From positions 1 to 64,000 of the forward strand of contig NZ_NRCW01000005.1 of NCBI RefSeq assembly GCF_003130075.1: a stretch of DNA of 64,000 nucleotides. The letters are read 5' to 3'. The translations under genes were made by a program, and so were the position numbers. The notes below the pieces were generated by a model. That model was not told where the DNA came from, did no database searches, and saw only the letters and a list, made by a program, of their open reading frames with translations. This DNA comes from Aggregatibacter segnis (GTDB lineage Bacteria > Pseudomonadota > Gammaproteobacteria > Enterobacterales > Pasteurellaceae). Positions 1-11,007 of this stretch are shown here, one piece after another; the first letter of the stretch is position 1, and the number at the start of each line of letters is the position of its first letter.

Positions 1-43
1 TCATTATGTTGATAAAACGAATCTGATGAAAACACAATAAAAA

Positions 44-77
44 ATGACCGCACTTTAGTGAAATAAAGTGCGGTCAT
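44..77 (-). terminator. Terminator of tex made of two inverted USS copies
   Basis: A perfect 14-bp stem (44-57 with 64-77) encloses a 6-nt loop. Each arm carries one uptake signal core, ACCGCACTT and AAGTGCGGT. Read on the minus strand the stem is followed by a T-rich run, as expected for an intrinsic terminator just after the tex stop codon. Confidence 0.8.
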
Positions 78-109
78 AATTTTAAATATTTTTAGTAAAC
101 TAGCATTTA

Positions 110-2425
110 CTATTTCTTCCAATTCTTCAACGCATCCACAAAGGCATTGCCCATCGCATTATTTGCTCGTGGGTTGCTACGGTCTTGGCGGACATTATCT
201 GAACGCGGTTTTGCGGATAAAGTGCGGTCAGATTTTCCGTCATTTTTCACCGCACTTTCATCTAAACGCATTGTTAATGCAATACGACGACGCGCCACAT
301 CCACTTCCAATACTTTCACTTTCACGACATCACCGGTTTTCACCACTTGATGCGGATCTTCCACGAATTTATCGCTGAGAGAAGAAATATGAACCAAGCC
401 ATCTTGGTGCACCCCGATATCTATAAAAGCACCGAAATTAGTCACATTGGTTACCGTACCTTCTAAGATCATGCCGGCTTTTAAATCTGTAATTTCTTCC
501 ACGCCCTCAGCGAAGGTGGCAGTTTTAAATTCACCGCGCGGGTCACGTCCCGGTTTTTCCAATTCTTTGAAAATATCCTGAACCGTCGGCAAACCAAATT
601 GCTCATCGGTAAACTGTTTTGCATCAAGCTGGCGCACTAAACCGGCATTACCCATTAAATCCTGAATCGATTGCTCCGTTGCTTGCAGAATTTTTTCTAC
701 CACCGGATAGGCTTCCGGATGCACTCCTGACGCATCTAATGGATTGTTGCCTGCGGCGATACGCATAAATCCGGCACATTGTTCAAAGGCTTTAGGGCCT
801 AAACGAGGAACTTTTTTCAGTTGCTCACGGCTGTCAAAACGCCCGTTTTCATCACGGTATGTCACAATATTCTGCGCTATCGTTTTGGTCATCCCCGCTA
901 CTCTCGCCAATAACGGCACAGAGGCGGTGTTTAAGTCCACACCAACAGCGTTTACACAGTCTTCCACCACCGCATCTAGTTTACGCGCTAATTGACTTTG
1001 ATTCACATCATGTTGATACTGCCCAACACCAATGGCTTTCGGCTCGATTTTCACCAATTCCGCCAACGGATCCTGCAAACGACGGGCAATGGATACTGCG
1101 CCACGCAAGGATACATCCAAATCGGGAAATTCCTGCGCAGCCAATTCGGAAGCGGAATAGACGGAAGCACCCGCTTCGCTCACCACCACTGTTTGTGGTT
1201 TATGTTCTTTAATTTCCTTAATCACGTCTTTGGCAAAACGTTCTGTCTCACGAGAAGCTGTCCCATTCCCAATGGCAATCAATTCTACGTTATGTTGTTT
1301 AATTAATTGGAAAACAGACAACATCGCACGCTCCATCTGCCCGGTGTGCGGATAAATGGTATCGGTTGCCAATAACTTACCGGTGTTATCCACCACCGCC
1401 ACTTTCACCCCGGTACGCAGACCTGGGTCTAACCCCATGGTGTTCTTGGCGCCTGCCGGAGCTGCCATTAAAAGTGCGGTCAGATTTCGTGCAAACACAT
1501 CAATGGCTTCATCTTCCGCTTTCTCACGCAAGGTCGCCATGAGTTCTGTTTCCAAATGCAAGGCCACTTTAATTTTCCATGTCCAAGCAATCACTTGCTC
1601 ACGCCATTTATCCGCTGGCTGACCGGTGAAACGAACACCTAAATAATCACGAATAATCTCTTCGCAATAACTTTGACGACTCCCTTCTTCCGCTTCCGGA
1701 TCGGCATTCAAACTTAACTGTAGAATACCCTCATTACGACCACGGAACATCGCCAACGCTCGGTGAGACGGCACATTTTTAAGCAATTCCTGATGGTCAA
1801 AATAATCTTGGAATTTCGCCCCTTCCGCCTCTTTGCCTTCAATCACTTTAGAAACAATCAGCGCATTTTTGCTTAAATAATCGCGCACCTTTGCCAACAA
1901 TCCTGCATCTTCGGCAAAACGCTCCATCAAAATATAGCGTGCACCATCTAATGCAGCCTTAACGTCAGCGACGCCTTTCTCCGCATTCACATAATCAAGT
2001 GCGGTGGTTTCCGGCACTGTTTTTGGCTCGTTCCAAAGTAAATCCGCCAATCGCTCAAGGCCAGCTTCAATAGCGATTTGGCCTTTGGTGCGGCGTTTTG
2101 GTTTGAACGGCAAATAGAGATCTTCCAATTCGGTTTTGCTTTGCGTTGCTTGAATTTTATCGCGCAATTCAGCCGTCAATTTGCCTTGTTCCTCAATGGA
2201 TTTCAGAATGGTTTGACGGCGGTCTTCCAATTCACGCAAATAAATTAAGCGGGTTTCAAAATGACGTAATTGCGTGTCGTCCAAACCTCCTGTGGCTTCT
2301 TTGCGATAACGGGCAATAAAAGGAATCGTGTTGCCATCGTCTAATAATTGAATGGCGGCAAGAATTTGACTATCGCGAACATTTAACTCTTGTGCGATAA
2401 GTTGGCTAATTTGCTGATTTAACAT
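110..2425 (-). CDS. tex: Tex family RNA-binding transcription accessory protein
   Basis: The 771-residue product matches the length and architecture of Tex/YhgF, a cytoplasmic nucleic-acid-binding protein linked to transcription. It has an N-terminal helical Tex region, a YqgF-like RNase H fold beginning near GLDPGLRTG (331-339), helix-hairpin-helix segments around 490-560 and a C-terminal S1 RNA-binding domain at about 650-721, ending in a basic tail. The catalytic role of the YqgF-like domain is not established in the family. The gene diverges from greB, the same neighbourhood as in Escherichia coli. USS cores lie inside the coding region, for example at 220-228, 249-257 and 1472-1480. The start MLNQQISQ agrees with family N termini. 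Confidence 0.95.
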   Translation of the reverse strand: MLNQQISQLIAQELNVRDSQILAAIQLLDDGNTIPFIARYRKEATGGLDDTQLRHFETRLIYLRELEDRRQTILKSIEEQGKLTAELRDKIQATQSKTELEDLYLPFKPKRRTKGQIAIEAGLERLADLLWNEPKTVPETTALDYVNAEKGVADVKAALDGARYILMERFAEDAGLLAKVRDYLSKNALIVSKVIEGKEAEGAKFQDYFDHQELLKNVPSHRALAMFRGRNEGILQLSLNADPEAEEGSRQSYCEEIIRDYLGVRFTGQPADKWREQVIAWTWKIKVALHLETELMATLREKAEDEAIDVFARNLTALLMAAPAGAKNTMGLDPGLRTGVKVAVVDNTGKLLATDTIYPHTGQMERAMLSVFQLIKQHNVELIAIGNGTASRETERFAKDVIKEIKEHKPQTVVVSEAGASVYSASELAAQEFPDLDVSLRGAVSIARRLQDPLAELVKIEPKAIGVGQYQHDVNQSQLARKLDAVVEDCVNAVGVDLNTASVPLLARVAGMTKTIAQNIVTYRDENGRFDSREQLKKVPRLGPKAFEQCAGFMRIAAGNNPLDASGVHPEAYPVVEKILQATEQSIQDLMGNAGLVRQLDAKQFTDEQFGLPTVQDIFKELEKPGRDPRGEFKTATFAEGVEEITDLKAGMILEGTVTNVTNFGAFIDIGVHQDGLVHISSLSDKFVEDPHQVVKTGDVVKVKVLEVDVARRRIALTMRLDESAVKNDGKSDRTLSAKPRSDNVRQDRSNPRANNAMGNAFVDALKNWKK

Positions 2426-2541
2426 GATATGTACTTCTTTCTTAAGAATGAAAAAACGGGCATAGCATACTGTTTTTGCGCAATAGGCTCAAATGTTTGT
2501 TCCTTTTTCAGTATAATTTTACGGCAATTGAGGACAGGATT

Positions 2542-3021
2542 ATGGCAAAGTCAAATTACATCACCCGACAAGGTTGGAATGTGCTGGATCGGGAATTAAA
2601 ATTTTTATGGAAAGAAGAACGCCCACAAGTCACCCAGGCAGTGTCTGATGCTGCTGCGTTAGGCGATCGCAGTGAAAATGCAGAATATATTTACGGTAAA
2701 CGCCGATTGCGGGAAATTGATCGCCGTGTACGCTTTCTCACTAAACGGCTAGAAGTGCTACAAATCGTGGATTATTCGCCAAAGCAAGAAGGCAAAGTAT
2801 TCTTTGGCGCCTGGGTGGAATTGGAAAATGAAGATGGCGATATCAAACAGTATCGCATTGTCGGTTGTGATGAATTTGATCCAGCAAAAAATTGGATTTC
2901 CATTGACTCACCGGTGGCGCGTGCCTTAATTGGTAAAGAAGAAGACGACGAAATTACCGTAGAAACCCCTTCCGGTAAAATCCAGTTATATGTAAATCGT
3001 ATTTGGTATGAAAAGGGGTAG
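2542..3021 (+). CDS. greB: Transcription elongation factor GreB
   Basis: GreB rescues backtracked RNA polymerase by stimulating its intrinsic transcript cleavage through the secondary channel. From the ATG at 2542 the product is 159 residues, close to the 158 of E. coli GreB. The reading frame stays open upstream to 2476, but the ATG at 2542 is preceded by AGGACAGG and gives the family N terminus MAKSNYIT. The N-terminal coiled coil carries the acidic tip residues Asp42 and Glu45 in GDRSENAEY, followed by the GreA/GreB C-terminal domain. Divergent from tex; the 116 bp between the two genes should hold both promoters. Confidence 0.95.
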   Translation: MAKSNYITRQGWNVLDRELKFLWKEERPQVTQAVSDAAALGDRSENAEYIYGKRRLREIDRRVRFLTKRLEVLQIVDYSPKQEGKVFFGAWVELENEDGDIKQYRIVGCDEFDPAKNWISIDSPVARALIGKEEDDEITVETPSGKIQLYVNRIWYEKG

Positions 3022-3067
3022 CCAAGGTAAAGTGCGGTAAGAAAATTCAGTGAATTTTCTGCGCACA

Positions 3068-3556
3068 TTAACTCAAACTTAAATAACGACGGATTTTTCT
3101 GAGAAGTAAGAAAATCCAAGGCCAAAGCACACCACTAGCCAACGCCCCGAAAATTTCTTGCCAGTTAAAATTGGCGCTATGCAAAACAGATTCAATCAAG
3201 AAAATACTGACTCGAATAGCAAAAACAAAGCCCACCAGTAACAAACTTTGCATCCATAAGGAAAGGTTGCGCAACCGTAAATGATGTCGAGTAATGAGAT
3301 ACGCGAATAAGGACATCACTAAGGCATGCACACCGAGTGTTGAGCCAAGCACCATATCCCAGATAATACCGATAATAAACGCCCACCCAATACTGACTTT
3401 ATGCGGAATTGACAACGCCCAATAGGCAAATACCAAAACAATCCATGCCGGTTTAAAACTCTGAAAACCGGATGGCCATGGCGCCAATTCCATCACTAAA
3501 GCAATCGCAAAAATTGCCGTCAACACAAGACATTGAAAGAAAAATCGACCTTGCAT
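3068..3556 (-). CDS. mreD: Rod shape-determining membrane protein MreD
   Basis: MreD is an integral inner-membrane component of the elongasome, which directs lateral cell-wall synthesis with MreB, MreC, RodA and PBP2. The 162-residue product is very hydrophobic with five or six predicted membrane spans and ends in a basic tail, as usual for MreD (162 residues in E. coli). It is the last gene of mreB-mreC-mreD and its start touches the mreC stop at 3556, implying translational coupling. Identification rests on length, hydrophobicity and position. Confidence 0.92.
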   Translation of the reverse strand: MQGRFFFQCLVLTAIFAIALVMELAPWPSGFQSFKPAWIVLVFAYWALSIPHKVSIGWAFIIGIIWDMVLGSTLGVHALVMSLFAYLITRHHLRLRNLSLWMQSLLLVGFVFAIRVSIFLIESVLHSANFNWQEIFGALASGVLWPWIFLLLRKIRRYLSLS

Positions 3557-4623
3557 TAATCTTCCTCTCTGTGAGATTGGTTTGGTAACGGTGGATGATT
3601 CATCTCATTTTGCGAATCCGTTGGTGCTTCTGCCGGCATGTATTCACTCGGTAATGGCGATGTCATATTATTACTCGGGTCATTCTCTACCGGTACAACG
3701 GTTTTCTTCACTTTATTGGCTTCAGCCCCTTGATTATCAAGACGTTGTTGGACTACCTTACGCACGTCTTCCGGCGTAATGGTTTTCGCTTTACGCATAT
3801 CTTCATTCGTTGGCCACAATAAAAGCACATAACGCAATTTATCAATAGAAGCCAAGGGTTTTGCCGTGACCGTCGCAAAATAATTTTTTCCATTTCTGGA
3901 AACTGATTCCACGATCGCCACCGGATAGCCTTCCAAGAAACGCCCGCCTAAACCGGATGTTACTAATAAATCGCCTTTTTGAATATCAACGGAACGCGGC
4001 ACATTATCTAACGTCAATTCATCACTATGGCCTGTTCCGTTAGCGATTAAACGTACGTCATTACGCAATACTTGAACCGGAACCGCATGAGTCACATCGG
4101 TAATCAACAAAATACGACTGGTGTTTTCCCCCACCGAAATAATTTGTCCAACGACGCCTTTCTCATCAATCACCGGCTGACCGACATAAGCCCCGTCTTT
4201 TTCACCTTGATTAATCACGATTTGTTGACGATAAACATCTGTTTCGGCAGTCAACACTTCTGCAATTTTTTTGTATTCGTCGGTTCGTAATGGTGAATTT
4301 AGCAATAAACGTAAACGTTGGTTTTCAACTCTGAGTTGATCAAGCAAAAGTAAATCGGCATTTTTTTCACGCAATTGCTCTTTCAACACGCGATTTTCAA
4401 TTTGCAGTTTATTGGTATCCACCAAATTATCAGAAACCCCATCTAACACCGCACGCGGCGTATTCGCTAAATAATAGAGACTCCCGACCGCCGTTTCCAG
4501 AAAGCAGCGGGCTTGAATTATCGCGTTTGTTTGTCCGTCAGATAGGATTAAACCGACAGAAGCGGTAACCGCTAAAAAGAGTTTCAATCCTAAGGGAGGG
4601 GTTTTACCGAAGATAGGTTTCAT
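3556..4623 (-). CDS. mreC: Rod shape-determining protein MreC
   Basis: MreC is a periplasmic scaffold anchored in the inner membrane that links MreB filaments to the wall-synthesis enzymes. It has an N-terminal membrane anchor at roughly residues 12-30, a coiled coil from about 65 to 110 and a beta-barrel domain to about 270, then a Pro/Asn/Glu-rich low-complexity tail. A TTG at 4632 is in frame, but the ATG at 4623 giving MKPIFGK fits the family and is used here. Between mreB and mreC lies a USS hairpin that could reduce read-through. Confidence 0.94.
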   Translation of the reverse strand: MKPIFGKTPPLGLKLFLAVTASVGLILSDGQTNAIIQARCFLETAVGSLYYLANTPRAVLDGVSDNLVDTNKLQIENRVLKEQLREKNADLLLLDQLRVENQRLRLLLNSPLRTDEYKKIAEVLTAETDVYRQQIVINQGEKDGAYVGQPVIDEKGVVGQIISVGENTSRILLITDVTHAVPVQVLRNDVRLIANGTGHSDELTLDNVPRSVDIQKGDLLVTSGLGGRFLEGYPVAIVESVSRNGKNYFATVTAKPLASIDKLRYVLLLWPTNEDMRKAKTITPEDVRKVVQQRLDNQGAEANKVKKTVVPVENDPSNNMTSPLPSEYMPAEAPTDSQNEMNHPPLPNQSHREED

Positions 4624-4644
4624 TGTCGTCAATTCCGACTAAAT

Positions 4645-4674
4645 AAAAGTGCGGTCATTTTTAACCGCACTTTT
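4645..4674. terminator. USS inverted pair between mreB and mreC
   Basis: AAAAGTGCGGT (4645-4655) and ACCGCACTTTT (4664-4674) form an 11-bp stem with an 8-nt loop, flanked by T runs on both strands. In the mreB-to-mreC direction it could act as a partial terminator that sets relative expression. Confidence 0.6.
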
Positions 4675-4691
4675 TTTCTTGTTCATCAAGC

Positions 4692-5747
4692 TTAAATTTC
4701 GTCGCTGAAAATATCGCCGCCGTGCATATCAATCATATCCAAGGCCTCACCGCCGCCACGAGCAACACAAGTCAACGGGTCTTCCGCCACAATGGTCGGT
4801 ACGCCGGATTCCTTCGCTAACAACATATCAATATTGCGCAACAAAGCACCACCACCGGTTAACACCATGCCACGCTCAAAAATATCAGCTGCATGCTCCG
4901 GTTGGCATTCCTCTAATGCAGTGCGTACTGCCGCAACAATACCACTCAACGGTTGACGAATCGCTTCTAAAACATCTTGAGAGGTTAAGGTAATGGAACG
5001 TGGTGCACCTTCTGCAATATTGGAACAATGCACTTCCATTTGTTTCACCTCATCATCCTCTTGAAGATAAGCAATACCAATTTCTTGTTTAATACGTTCA
5101 GCGGTTGGTTCGCCAATAATGGAACCAAAGTTTTTACGCACATAAGACACGATAGCTTCATCAAAACTGTCACCACCAATGCGCACAGAAGAAGAATAAA
5201 CGATGCCATTTAAAGAAATTACCGCGACTTCTGTCGTACCACCACCGATATCAATGACCATGGAACCTGTTGCAGTCGAAACCGGTAATTTTGCTCCAAT
5301 GGCTGCTGCCATTGGTTCTTCAATTAAATACACTTCACGAGCACCAGCTCCCATGGCAGATTCTTTAATGGCACGACGTTCTACTTGAGTTGCACCTGCC
5401 GGCACACAAATCAACACACGAGGACTTGGACGCATGAAGTTGCCACTGTGTACCTGTTTAATGAAGTACTGTAACATTTTTTCGGTCACGAAAAAGTCTG
5501 CGATCACACCATCTTTCATCGGACGGATAGCTTCGATACTTTTCGGTGTACGCCCTAACATTTGTTTCGCTTCTCTACCTACCGCAGCAATGCTTTTTAA
5601 TGAACCGCTACGATCGCGACGAATCGCAACGACAGATGGCTCATCAAGAACAATACCCTGTCCTTTCACATAAATTAATGTATTTGCTGTACCCAGATCG
5701 ATTGAAAGATCATTAGAAAATAAACCGCGAATTTTTTTAAATAACAT
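4692..5747 (-). CDS. mreB: Cell shape-determining actin homologue MreB
   Basis: MreB forms membrane-associated filaments that orient lateral peptidoglycan synthesis and maintain rod shape. The 351-residue product shows the actin-fold phosphate-binding segments DLGTANT near the N terminus and IGGGTTEVA in the middle. The frame extends upstream to 5786, but the ATG at 5747 gives the family N terminus [19 protein letters not shown] and follows a GGAA-type ribosome site. The amphipathic, Phe/Lys-rich N terminus suits membrane attachment. First gene of mreBCD. Confidence 0.97.
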   Translation of the reverse strand: MLFKKIRGLFSNDLSIDLGTANTLIYVKGQGIVLDEPSVVAIRRDRSGSLKSIAAVGREAKQMLGRTPKSIEAIRPMKDGVIADFFVTEKMLQYFIKQVHSGNFMRPSPRVLICVPAGATQVERRAIKESAMGAGAREVYLIEEPMAAAIGAKLPVSTATGSMVIDIGGGTTEVAVISLNGIVYSSSVRIGGDSFDEAIVSYVRKNFGSIIGEPTAERIKQEIGIAYLQEDDEVKQMEVHCSNIAEGAPRSITLTSQDVLEAIRQPLSGIVAAVRTALEECQPEHAADIFERGMVLTGGGALLRNIDMLLAKESGVPTIVAEDPLTCVARGGGEALDMIDMHGGDIFSDEI

Positions 5748-5985
5748 AGGAATTCCGTTAAACTGAATTGAATAAAGAATGCTCACTTTTGAGCGTCAGA
5801 AAATTGCGCTAAATGTACCAAAAAATGCGCGCCTATAACAGAAAATTTTATTTCATAACCGCAAAAAATTGAAATGTAATGGTGCTGTTTATGTATTTTT
5901 CGACAAGCCATTGAGCCTCAATTTCCCTTGCTTTAGGCAAAACAGCGTGTAAACTGACCGCACTTTAGTTGACGAAAAGAACATT

Positions 5986-8373
5986 ATGGCGAAAAAAACA
6001 CACAAAGCGATATTGCAAGATCCGAATTATGCGAAGGAATTGGCAAAATACGATAATCCGATTCCGAGTCGTGAATTTATTCTGCAAATTATTCGCAAAC
6101 AGAATTCTCCTATGAGCAAAGAGGAGATTTTTAAAACCCTTGCCATTGTAAATGAAGAACAACAAGAAGCTATGCGCCGTCGTTTACGCGCCATGGAAAA
6201 TGACGGTCAGTTAGTTTTCACCAAACGTAAATGCTATGCCCTACCGGAAAAACTGGATTTACTTAAAGGCATGGTGATTGGGCATCGCGAAGGCTTCGGT
6301 TTTTTACAAGTCGAAGGAAAAAAGGAAGACTTTTTCATTCCTAACGTACAAATGCAGAAAGTCATGCACGGCGATTATGTGTTGGCACAAGCAAACGGAT
6401 TTGACCGTAAAGGTCGTCCGGAAGTACGCATTGTGCGGGTGTTGGAAGCAAACAAAAAACAAATTGTCGGTCGTTTTTTCCTTGAGCAGGGTATCGGCTA
6501 TGTAGTGCCGGACGACAGCCGCATTACACGCGATATTTTAATTCCCGATAATGCCCGTCTTGGCGCACGTATGGGACAAGTGGTCGTGGTGGAACTCCAC
6601 CCGCGCACGGCACCATTCTTTCAACCGATTGGCAAAATTACGGAAATTCTCGGTGAAAATATGGCGAAAGGCATGGAAGTGGAAATTGCCATTCGCAAGC
6701 ATGACATTCCTCATGTATTCCCAAGTGCGGTGGAAAAACAACTTAAAAAATGGGCTGAAGACGTGCCTGAAGAGGCTAAACGTGGCCGTGTAGATTTGCG
6801 TGACTTGCCGTTAGTGACCATTGACGGCGAAGATGCACGTGATTTTGACGACGCGGTATTTTGCCAAAAACAAGGCAAAGGCTGGAAGCTTTGGGTAGCC
6901 ATTGCCGATGTGAGCTATTATGTACGTCCGAAAAGCGCGTTGGACACGGAAGCCTATAATCGAGGCAATTCCGTCTATTTTCCGAATCGCGTCGTGCCGA
7001 TGCTGCCGGAAAAACTCTCCAACGGCTTATGTTCGTTAAATCCACAAGTGGATCGCTTATGCATGGTGTGTGAAATAACGCTCTCTGCTAAAGGCAAAAT
7101 GACAGATTATCGATTTTACGAAGCGGTGATGAATTCCCACGCCCGTTTAACTTATAACAAAGTGGCAAAAATACTGGAAAAAGACACCGCACTTTGTGAA
7201 CGTTACGCCTCGTTAGTGCCTCATTTGCAAGATCTGCATGACATGTATCAGGCATTGGTGAAAGCACGCCAACAGCGCGGTGCCATCGAATTTGAAACCA
7301 TTGAAAGCAAATTTATTTTCAATGCTTTGGGACGTATTGAACGTATTGAGCCGGTTGTGCGTAACGATGCCCATAAAATAATTGAAGAATGTATGATTTT
7401 GGCAAATATTGCGTCTGCCAACTTCATGGAGAAACATCAAGAACCGGCGCTATACCGCATTCATGCCGTACCAAGTGAAGAAAAACTCACAGCATTTCGT
7501 AGTTTCTTAGCGGAATGTGGCTTGAGTCTATCCGGTGGGAATAAACCGACACCGATGGATTATGCACAGCTACTTGAACAGATTAAACAACGTCCGGATC
7601 ACGAATTAATTCAAACCATGTTGTTACGTTCCATGAGCCAAGCAGTTTACAACGCCAACAACATCGGGCACTTTGGTTTGGCGCTAGAAGAATACGCTCA
7701 TTTCACCTCGCCGATTCGCCGTTATCCCGATTTAACCTTGCACCGCAGCATTAAATATTTATTAGCGAAAAAGAAAGGTTCTAAACGTAAAACCACCGAC
7801 ACCGGCGGATATCATTATCAACTTGAGGAAATAGATGTCTTTGGCGCACATTGTTCCTCCACAGAACGCCGTGCCGACGATGCCACCCGTGAAGTCGCCG
7901 ATTGGCTAAAATGCGAATATATGCAAGATCATGTGGGCGAAGAATTTGACGGCGTGATTTCTTCCGTCACCGGTTTCGGCTTCTTTGTCCGTTTGAATGA
8001 TCTGTTTATCGACGGCTTGGTGCATATTTCCGGTTTGGCAAATGACTATTACTTATTCGATATGCCGAAACAACGTCTTATCGGCGAAAACAGCGGCATG
8101 ATTTTCCGTCTCGGTGATGCGGTGAAAGTGCGTGTGGAAGCCGTGAGTTTAGAACAAAAACAAATTGATTTTTCCCTCATTTCAAGTGAACGCAAGCCGA
8201 AACGTAGTAGTAAAACGGCACGAACGAAAGCCAAGAAAGCGGAAGTCAAAGCGCCTAAGAAAACAACAAACCAAAAGGCAAAAATAAACAAAAGTGCGGT
8301 CAAAAAAAGTCACGTTTCTAAAATGAAACCCAAAGCCGCCAAAACGAAGAAGGTAAAGAAAAAACATGAGTGA
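5986..8373 (+). CDS. rnr: Ribonuclease R, 3'-5' exoribonuclease
   Basis: RNase R degrades structured RNA processively and takes part in rRNA and mRNA quality control. The 795-residue product has an N-terminal winged-helix segment (about 15-75), cold-shock/OB domains (about 80-240), the RNB catalytic domain with [10 protein letters not shown] at 280-289 supplying the metal-binding aspartates, and an S1 domain at about 645-725. The tail from about 728 is very rich in Lys and Ala, and one USS core (inside 8290-8300) encodes Ser-Ala-Val within it. The rlmB start overlaps the end of rnr by 8 nt, so the two are probably translationally coupled. Confidence 0.96.
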   Translation: MAKKTHKAILQDPNYAKELAKYDNPIPSREFILQIIRKQNSPMSKEEIFKTLAIVNEEQQEAMRRRLRAMENDGQLVFTKRKCYALPEKLDLLKGMVIGHREGFGFLQVEGKKEDFFIPNVQMQKVMHGDYVLAQANGFDRKGRPEVRIVRVLEANKKQIVGRFFLEQGIGYVVPDDSRITRDILIPDNARLGARMGQVVVVELHPRTAPFFQPIGKITEILGENMAKGMEVEIAIRKHDIPHVFPSAVEKQLKKWAEDVPEEAKRGRVDLRDLPLVTIDGEDARDFDDAVFCQKQGKGWKLWVAIADVSYYVRPKSALDTEAYNRGNSVYFPNRVVPMLPEKLSNGLCSLNPQVDRLCMVCEITLSAKGKMTDYRFYEAVMNSHARLTYNKVAKILEKDTALCERYASLVPHLQDLHDMYQALVKARQQRGAIEFETIESKFIFNALGRIERIEPVVRNDAHKIIEECMILANIASANFMEKHQEPALYRIHAVPSEEKLTAFRSFLAECGLSLSGGNKPTPMDYAQLLEQIKQRPDHELIQTMLLRSMSQAVYNANNIGHFGLALEEYAHFTSPIRRYPDLTLHRSIKYLLAKKKGSKRKTTDTGGYHYQLEEIDVFGAHCSSTERRADDATREVADWLKCEYMQDHVGEEFDGVISSVTGFGFFVRLNDLFIDGLVHISGLANDYYLFDMPKQRLIGENSGMIFRLGDAVKVRVEAVSLEQKQIDFSLISSERKPKRSSKTARTKAKKAEVKAPKKTTNQKAKINKSAVKKSHVSKMKPKAAKTKKVKKKHE

Positions 8374-9103
8374 AACAATTTATGGTATCCACGCAGTAAA
8401 AGCGTTTGTCTCTAATCACCCGGAACGTTTAATTGAAGTGTTAGCACTAAAAGGCCGAGACGACCAACGTTTACAGCCTTTGATTAATGAAATTCAACGG
8501 TTGGGCATTTCCGTTCAATTTTTAAATCGTCAAACCTTGGATAAAAAAGCAGAAGGCGAAGTGCATCAAGGTATTATTGCGCGAGTGCACTCATTACCGG
8601 AATTAAATGAGCATGATTTGGATCTCTTATTAGAAACTCAAAACGCGCCTTTATTATTAGTTTTGGATGGTGTGACAGATCCACATAACTTAGGCGCTTG
8701 TTTGCGTACTGCCGATGCTGCCGGCGTAAGTGCGGTGATTGTGCCGAAAGATAAATCTGCGCAACTCAATTCTACTGCACGAAAGGTTGCCTGTGGCGCA
8801 GCAGAAAATGTCCCGCTTATTCGAGTGACTAACCTTGCCCGCACGTTACGTGATCTACAAGAACGACACAATGTATGGGTTGTAGGCACCGCCGGTGAAG
8901 CCACCGAAACCCTCTATCAAACCAAACTCACAGGGGCGTTGGCGTTGGTCATGGGAGCTGAAGGCGAAGGCATGCGCCGCTTAACCCGCGAACATTGCGA
9001 TCAACTCATCAGCATTCCAATGGCCGGTTCGGTTTCTTCTCTCAATGTCTCCGTTGCCACCGGTGTTTGTTTGTTTGAAATCGTCCGCCAACGGTTAGGT
9101 TGA
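8366..9103 (+). CDS. rlmB: 23S rRNA (guanosine-2251-2'-O)-methyltransferase RlmB
   Basis: RlmB 2'-O-methylates G2251 in the ribosomal P-site loop of 23S rRNA using S-adenosylmethionine. The 245-residue SPOUT protein has an N-terminal substrate-binding domain and a C-terminal knot domain with the family segments [26 protein letters not shown] and [16 protein letters not shown]. It overlaps rnr by 8 nt, the same pairing as in E. coli. A hairpin terminator follows at 9168-9195. Confidence 0.96.
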   Translation: MSETIYGIHAVKAFVSNHPERLIEVLALKGRDDQRLQPLINEIQRLGISVQFLNRQTLDKKAEGEVHQGIIARVHSLPELNEHDLDLLLETQNAPLLLVLDGVTDPHNLGACLRTADAAGVSAVIVPKDKSAQLNSTARKVACGAAENVPLIRVTNLARTLRDLQERHNVWVVGTAGEATETLYQTKLTGALALVMGAEGEGMRRLTREHCDQLISIPMAGSVSSLNVSVATGVCLFEIVRQRLG

Positions 9104-9167
9104 TTTAGCGAGTGAGACATTGAAAAAGTGAGGCAATTTTTGACCGCACTTTTTCTCATCCAGATAA

Positions 9168-9195
9168 AAATAAGCGCTTAGAATAGCGCTTATTT
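9168..9195 (+). terminator. Terminator after rnr-rlmB
   Basis: AAATAAGCGCT (9168-9178) pairs perfectly with AGCGCTTATTT (9185-9195) around a 6-nt loop and is followed by more T residues. An imperfect USS hairpin lies just before it at about 9124-9155. Confidence 0.75.
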
Positions 9196-9223
9196 TTTAT
9201 TTCCCCCTACAATTTATGAGCGA

Positions 9224-9246
9224 AAATGAACAGCGGATGTTCATTT
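9224..9246. promoter_or_regulatory. Perfect 9-bp palindrome upstream of glpT
   Basis: AAATGAACA (9224-9232) and TGTTCATTT (9238-9246) are exact inverted repeats around 5 nt, the form of a dimeric repressor operator. The half-sites are in the opposite order to the E. coli GlpR operator as I know it, so I do not assign a regulator. Confidence 0.5.
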
Positions 9247-9291
9247 ATCAATAATAAATATTTCGCATTCAATCAAAAGAGTGCTTATTTT

Positions 9292-9307
9292 TGTGATATT
9301 TCTCACA
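9292..9307. promoter_or_regulatory. Candidate CRP-cAMP binding site upstream of glpT
   Basis: TGTGA-TATTTC-TCACA matches both consensus CRP half-sites with the canonical 6-nt spacer, and flanking T and A residues extend the symmetry. It lies about 100 bp upstream of the glpT start, consistent with cAMP-CRP activation of glycerol-3-phosphate uptake. Confidence 0.75.
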
Positions 9308-9408
9308 AAACCTCATAATTTTGCTTTCCTGTTTTTATATTTGCTTTATCATTCCTGCGTTCTTTTCATATAAAGACAATATTACTTATTTAACTCTTGG
9401 AGAATTTT

Positions 9409-10851
9409 ATGTTTGGTCCATTTAAACCAGCTCCACATATTGCTGAGCTGCCGGCTGACAAAATCGATTCCACTTACAAACGCCTACGTTGGCAAGTATT
9501 CGCAGGGATCTTTTTCGGTTATGCCGCTTATTATTTCGTACGTGCAAACTTTGACTTGGCACAACCGGGCTTAATTCAAGCCGGCTTATACTCTAAAGCC
9601 GAATTAGGGGTTATCGGTTCTGCTGCAGGTTTGGCTTATGGTCTATCCAAATTCGTCATGGCCGGGATGTCCGACCGCTCTAACCCACGTGTGTTCTTAC
9701 CATTTGGTTTGTTGCTCTCTGGTCTTTGTATGACCCTAATGGGTTTGTTCCCATGGGCAACGTCCGGTATCGCGATCATGTGGGTCATGATTTTCTTAAA
9801 CGGTTGGTTCCAAGGGATGGGCTGGCCTCCATGTGGTCGTACTATGGTGCACTGGTGGTCTAAATCCGAACGTGGAACTATCGTGTCCATCTGGAATACC
9901 GCTCACAATATCGGTGGTATGATGCCGGGCGCCATGGTGTTATTAGCCAGCGCAATCTTCTTCAGCACTCATGGTGTTGAAGCACAAGCAAAAGACATTT
10001 GGCAACAATCCCTTTACTATCCGGGTATTGCAGCAATGTTCTGTGCTATTCCTGTATATTTTGTCATGCGTGACACGCCACAATCTTGTGGTTTACCTTC
10101 CATTGAAAAATGGCGTAACGACTATCCGGATGACTACAACGAAAAAACCTATGAAAACGACTTAACGGCAAAAGAAATCTTTGTTACCTATGTTTTGAAA
10201 AACAAATTGTTATGGTACATCGCGATTGCTAACGTATTCGTTTACTTAATCCGTTATGGCGTATTGAAATGGTCACCGGTTTACTTAAGTGAAGTGAAAC
10301 ACTTCAATATTAAAGGTACCGCTTGGGCATACACAATCTATGAATTGGCCGCAGTACCGGGCACATTATTATGCGGTTGGGTTTCTGACCATGTATTCAA
10401 AGGTAAACGTGGTTTAACCGGTTTCATCTTCATGATCTTAACCACTGCAGCAGTTGCCGCTTACTGGATGAACCCGGCTACACCGGAAGCAGAGTTAGCA
10501 AATTATGCTGCATGGTATGAAAACCCATATCAATTAACCGACTTCATCTTAATGACCTTAATCGGTTTCTTAATCTACGGTCCGGTTATGCTTATCGGCT
10601 TACATGCTCTTGAACTTGCACCGAAAAAAGCGGCAGGTACAGCAGCAGGATTTACCGGTTTATTCGGTTACTTAGGTGGTACAGTATCAGCTTCTGCCGT
10701 TATTGGTTGGGCTGCACAACACTACGGTTGGGACGGCGGTTTCTACGTCATGATCGGTGGTGGTGTTCTCGCGGTGCTCTTGCTCTTTATCGTCATGATT
10801 GAAGAAGGCAAACACAAAGCGAAATTAGGTGACACCTATGGCACTAAATAA
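9409..10851 (+). CDS. glpT: Glycerol-3-phosphate/phosphate antiporter GlpT
   Basis: GlpT is a 12-span major facilitator protein that imports glycerol-3-phosphate in exchange for inorganic phosphate. The 480-residue product contains the organophosphate:Pi antiporter features, including the N-terminal segment [20 protein letters not shown] and the cytoplasmic [13 protein letters not shown] region. The frame begins at a TTG at 9397, but GGAG lies within those first codons and the ATG at 9409 gives MFGPFKPAP, so the latter is used. It sits upstream of the phosphodiesterase gene glpQ, which supplies its substrate; a hairpin separates the two. Confidence 0.96.
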   Translation: MFGPFKPAPHIAELPADKIDSTYKRLRWQVFAGIFFGYAAYYFVRANFDLAQPGLIQAGLYSKAELGVIGSAAGLAYGLSKFVMAGMSDRSNPRVFLPFGLLLSGLCMTLMGLFPWATSGIAIMWVMIFLNGWFQGMGWPPCGRTMVHWWSKSERGTIVSIWNTAHNIGGMMPGAMVLLASAIFFSTHGVEAQAKDIWQQSLYYPGIAAMFCAIPVYFVMRDTPQSCGLPSIEKWRNDYPDDYNEKTYENDLTAKEIFVTYVLKNKLLWYIAIANVFVYLIRYGVLKWSPVYLSEVKHFNIKGTAWAYTIYELAAVPGTLLCGWVSDHVFKGKRGLTGFIFMILTTAAVAAYWMNPATPEAELANYAAWYENPYQLTDFILMTLIGFLIYGPVMLIGLHALELAPKKAAGTAAGFTGLFGYLGGTVSASAVIGWAAQHYGWDGGFYVMIGGGVLAVLLLFIVMIEEGKHKAKLGDTYGTK

Positions 10852-10862
10852 TTAAACAATAC

Positions 10863-10894
10863 AAAGGCGCAAGCGAAAGCTTAGCGCCTTTTTT
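10863..10894 (+). terminator. Terminator after glpT
   Basis: AAAGGCGC (10863-10870) pairs with GCGCCTTT (10884-10891), with further inner AAGC pairing and a trailing T run. It partly or fully separates glpT from glpQ. Confidence 0.75.
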
Positions 10895-11007
10895 GTACCT
10901 CAATTTTATAAGTTAAATGATTTTATCCAACATAAGTTTCTGTCGCTGCATTTGGATAGAATCAAAAACACCCAAAAAATCAACCGCACTTTCAGGGAGA
11001 AATGCTG

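Larger units (their letters stand above)
9104..9408 (+). other. Intergenic region rlmB-glpT
   Basis: This 305-bp stretch holds the rlmB terminator, a 9-bp inverted repeat (9224-9246), a CRP-like site (9292-9307) and the glpT ribosome-binding site. I see no coding sequence in it. Confidence 0.7.
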
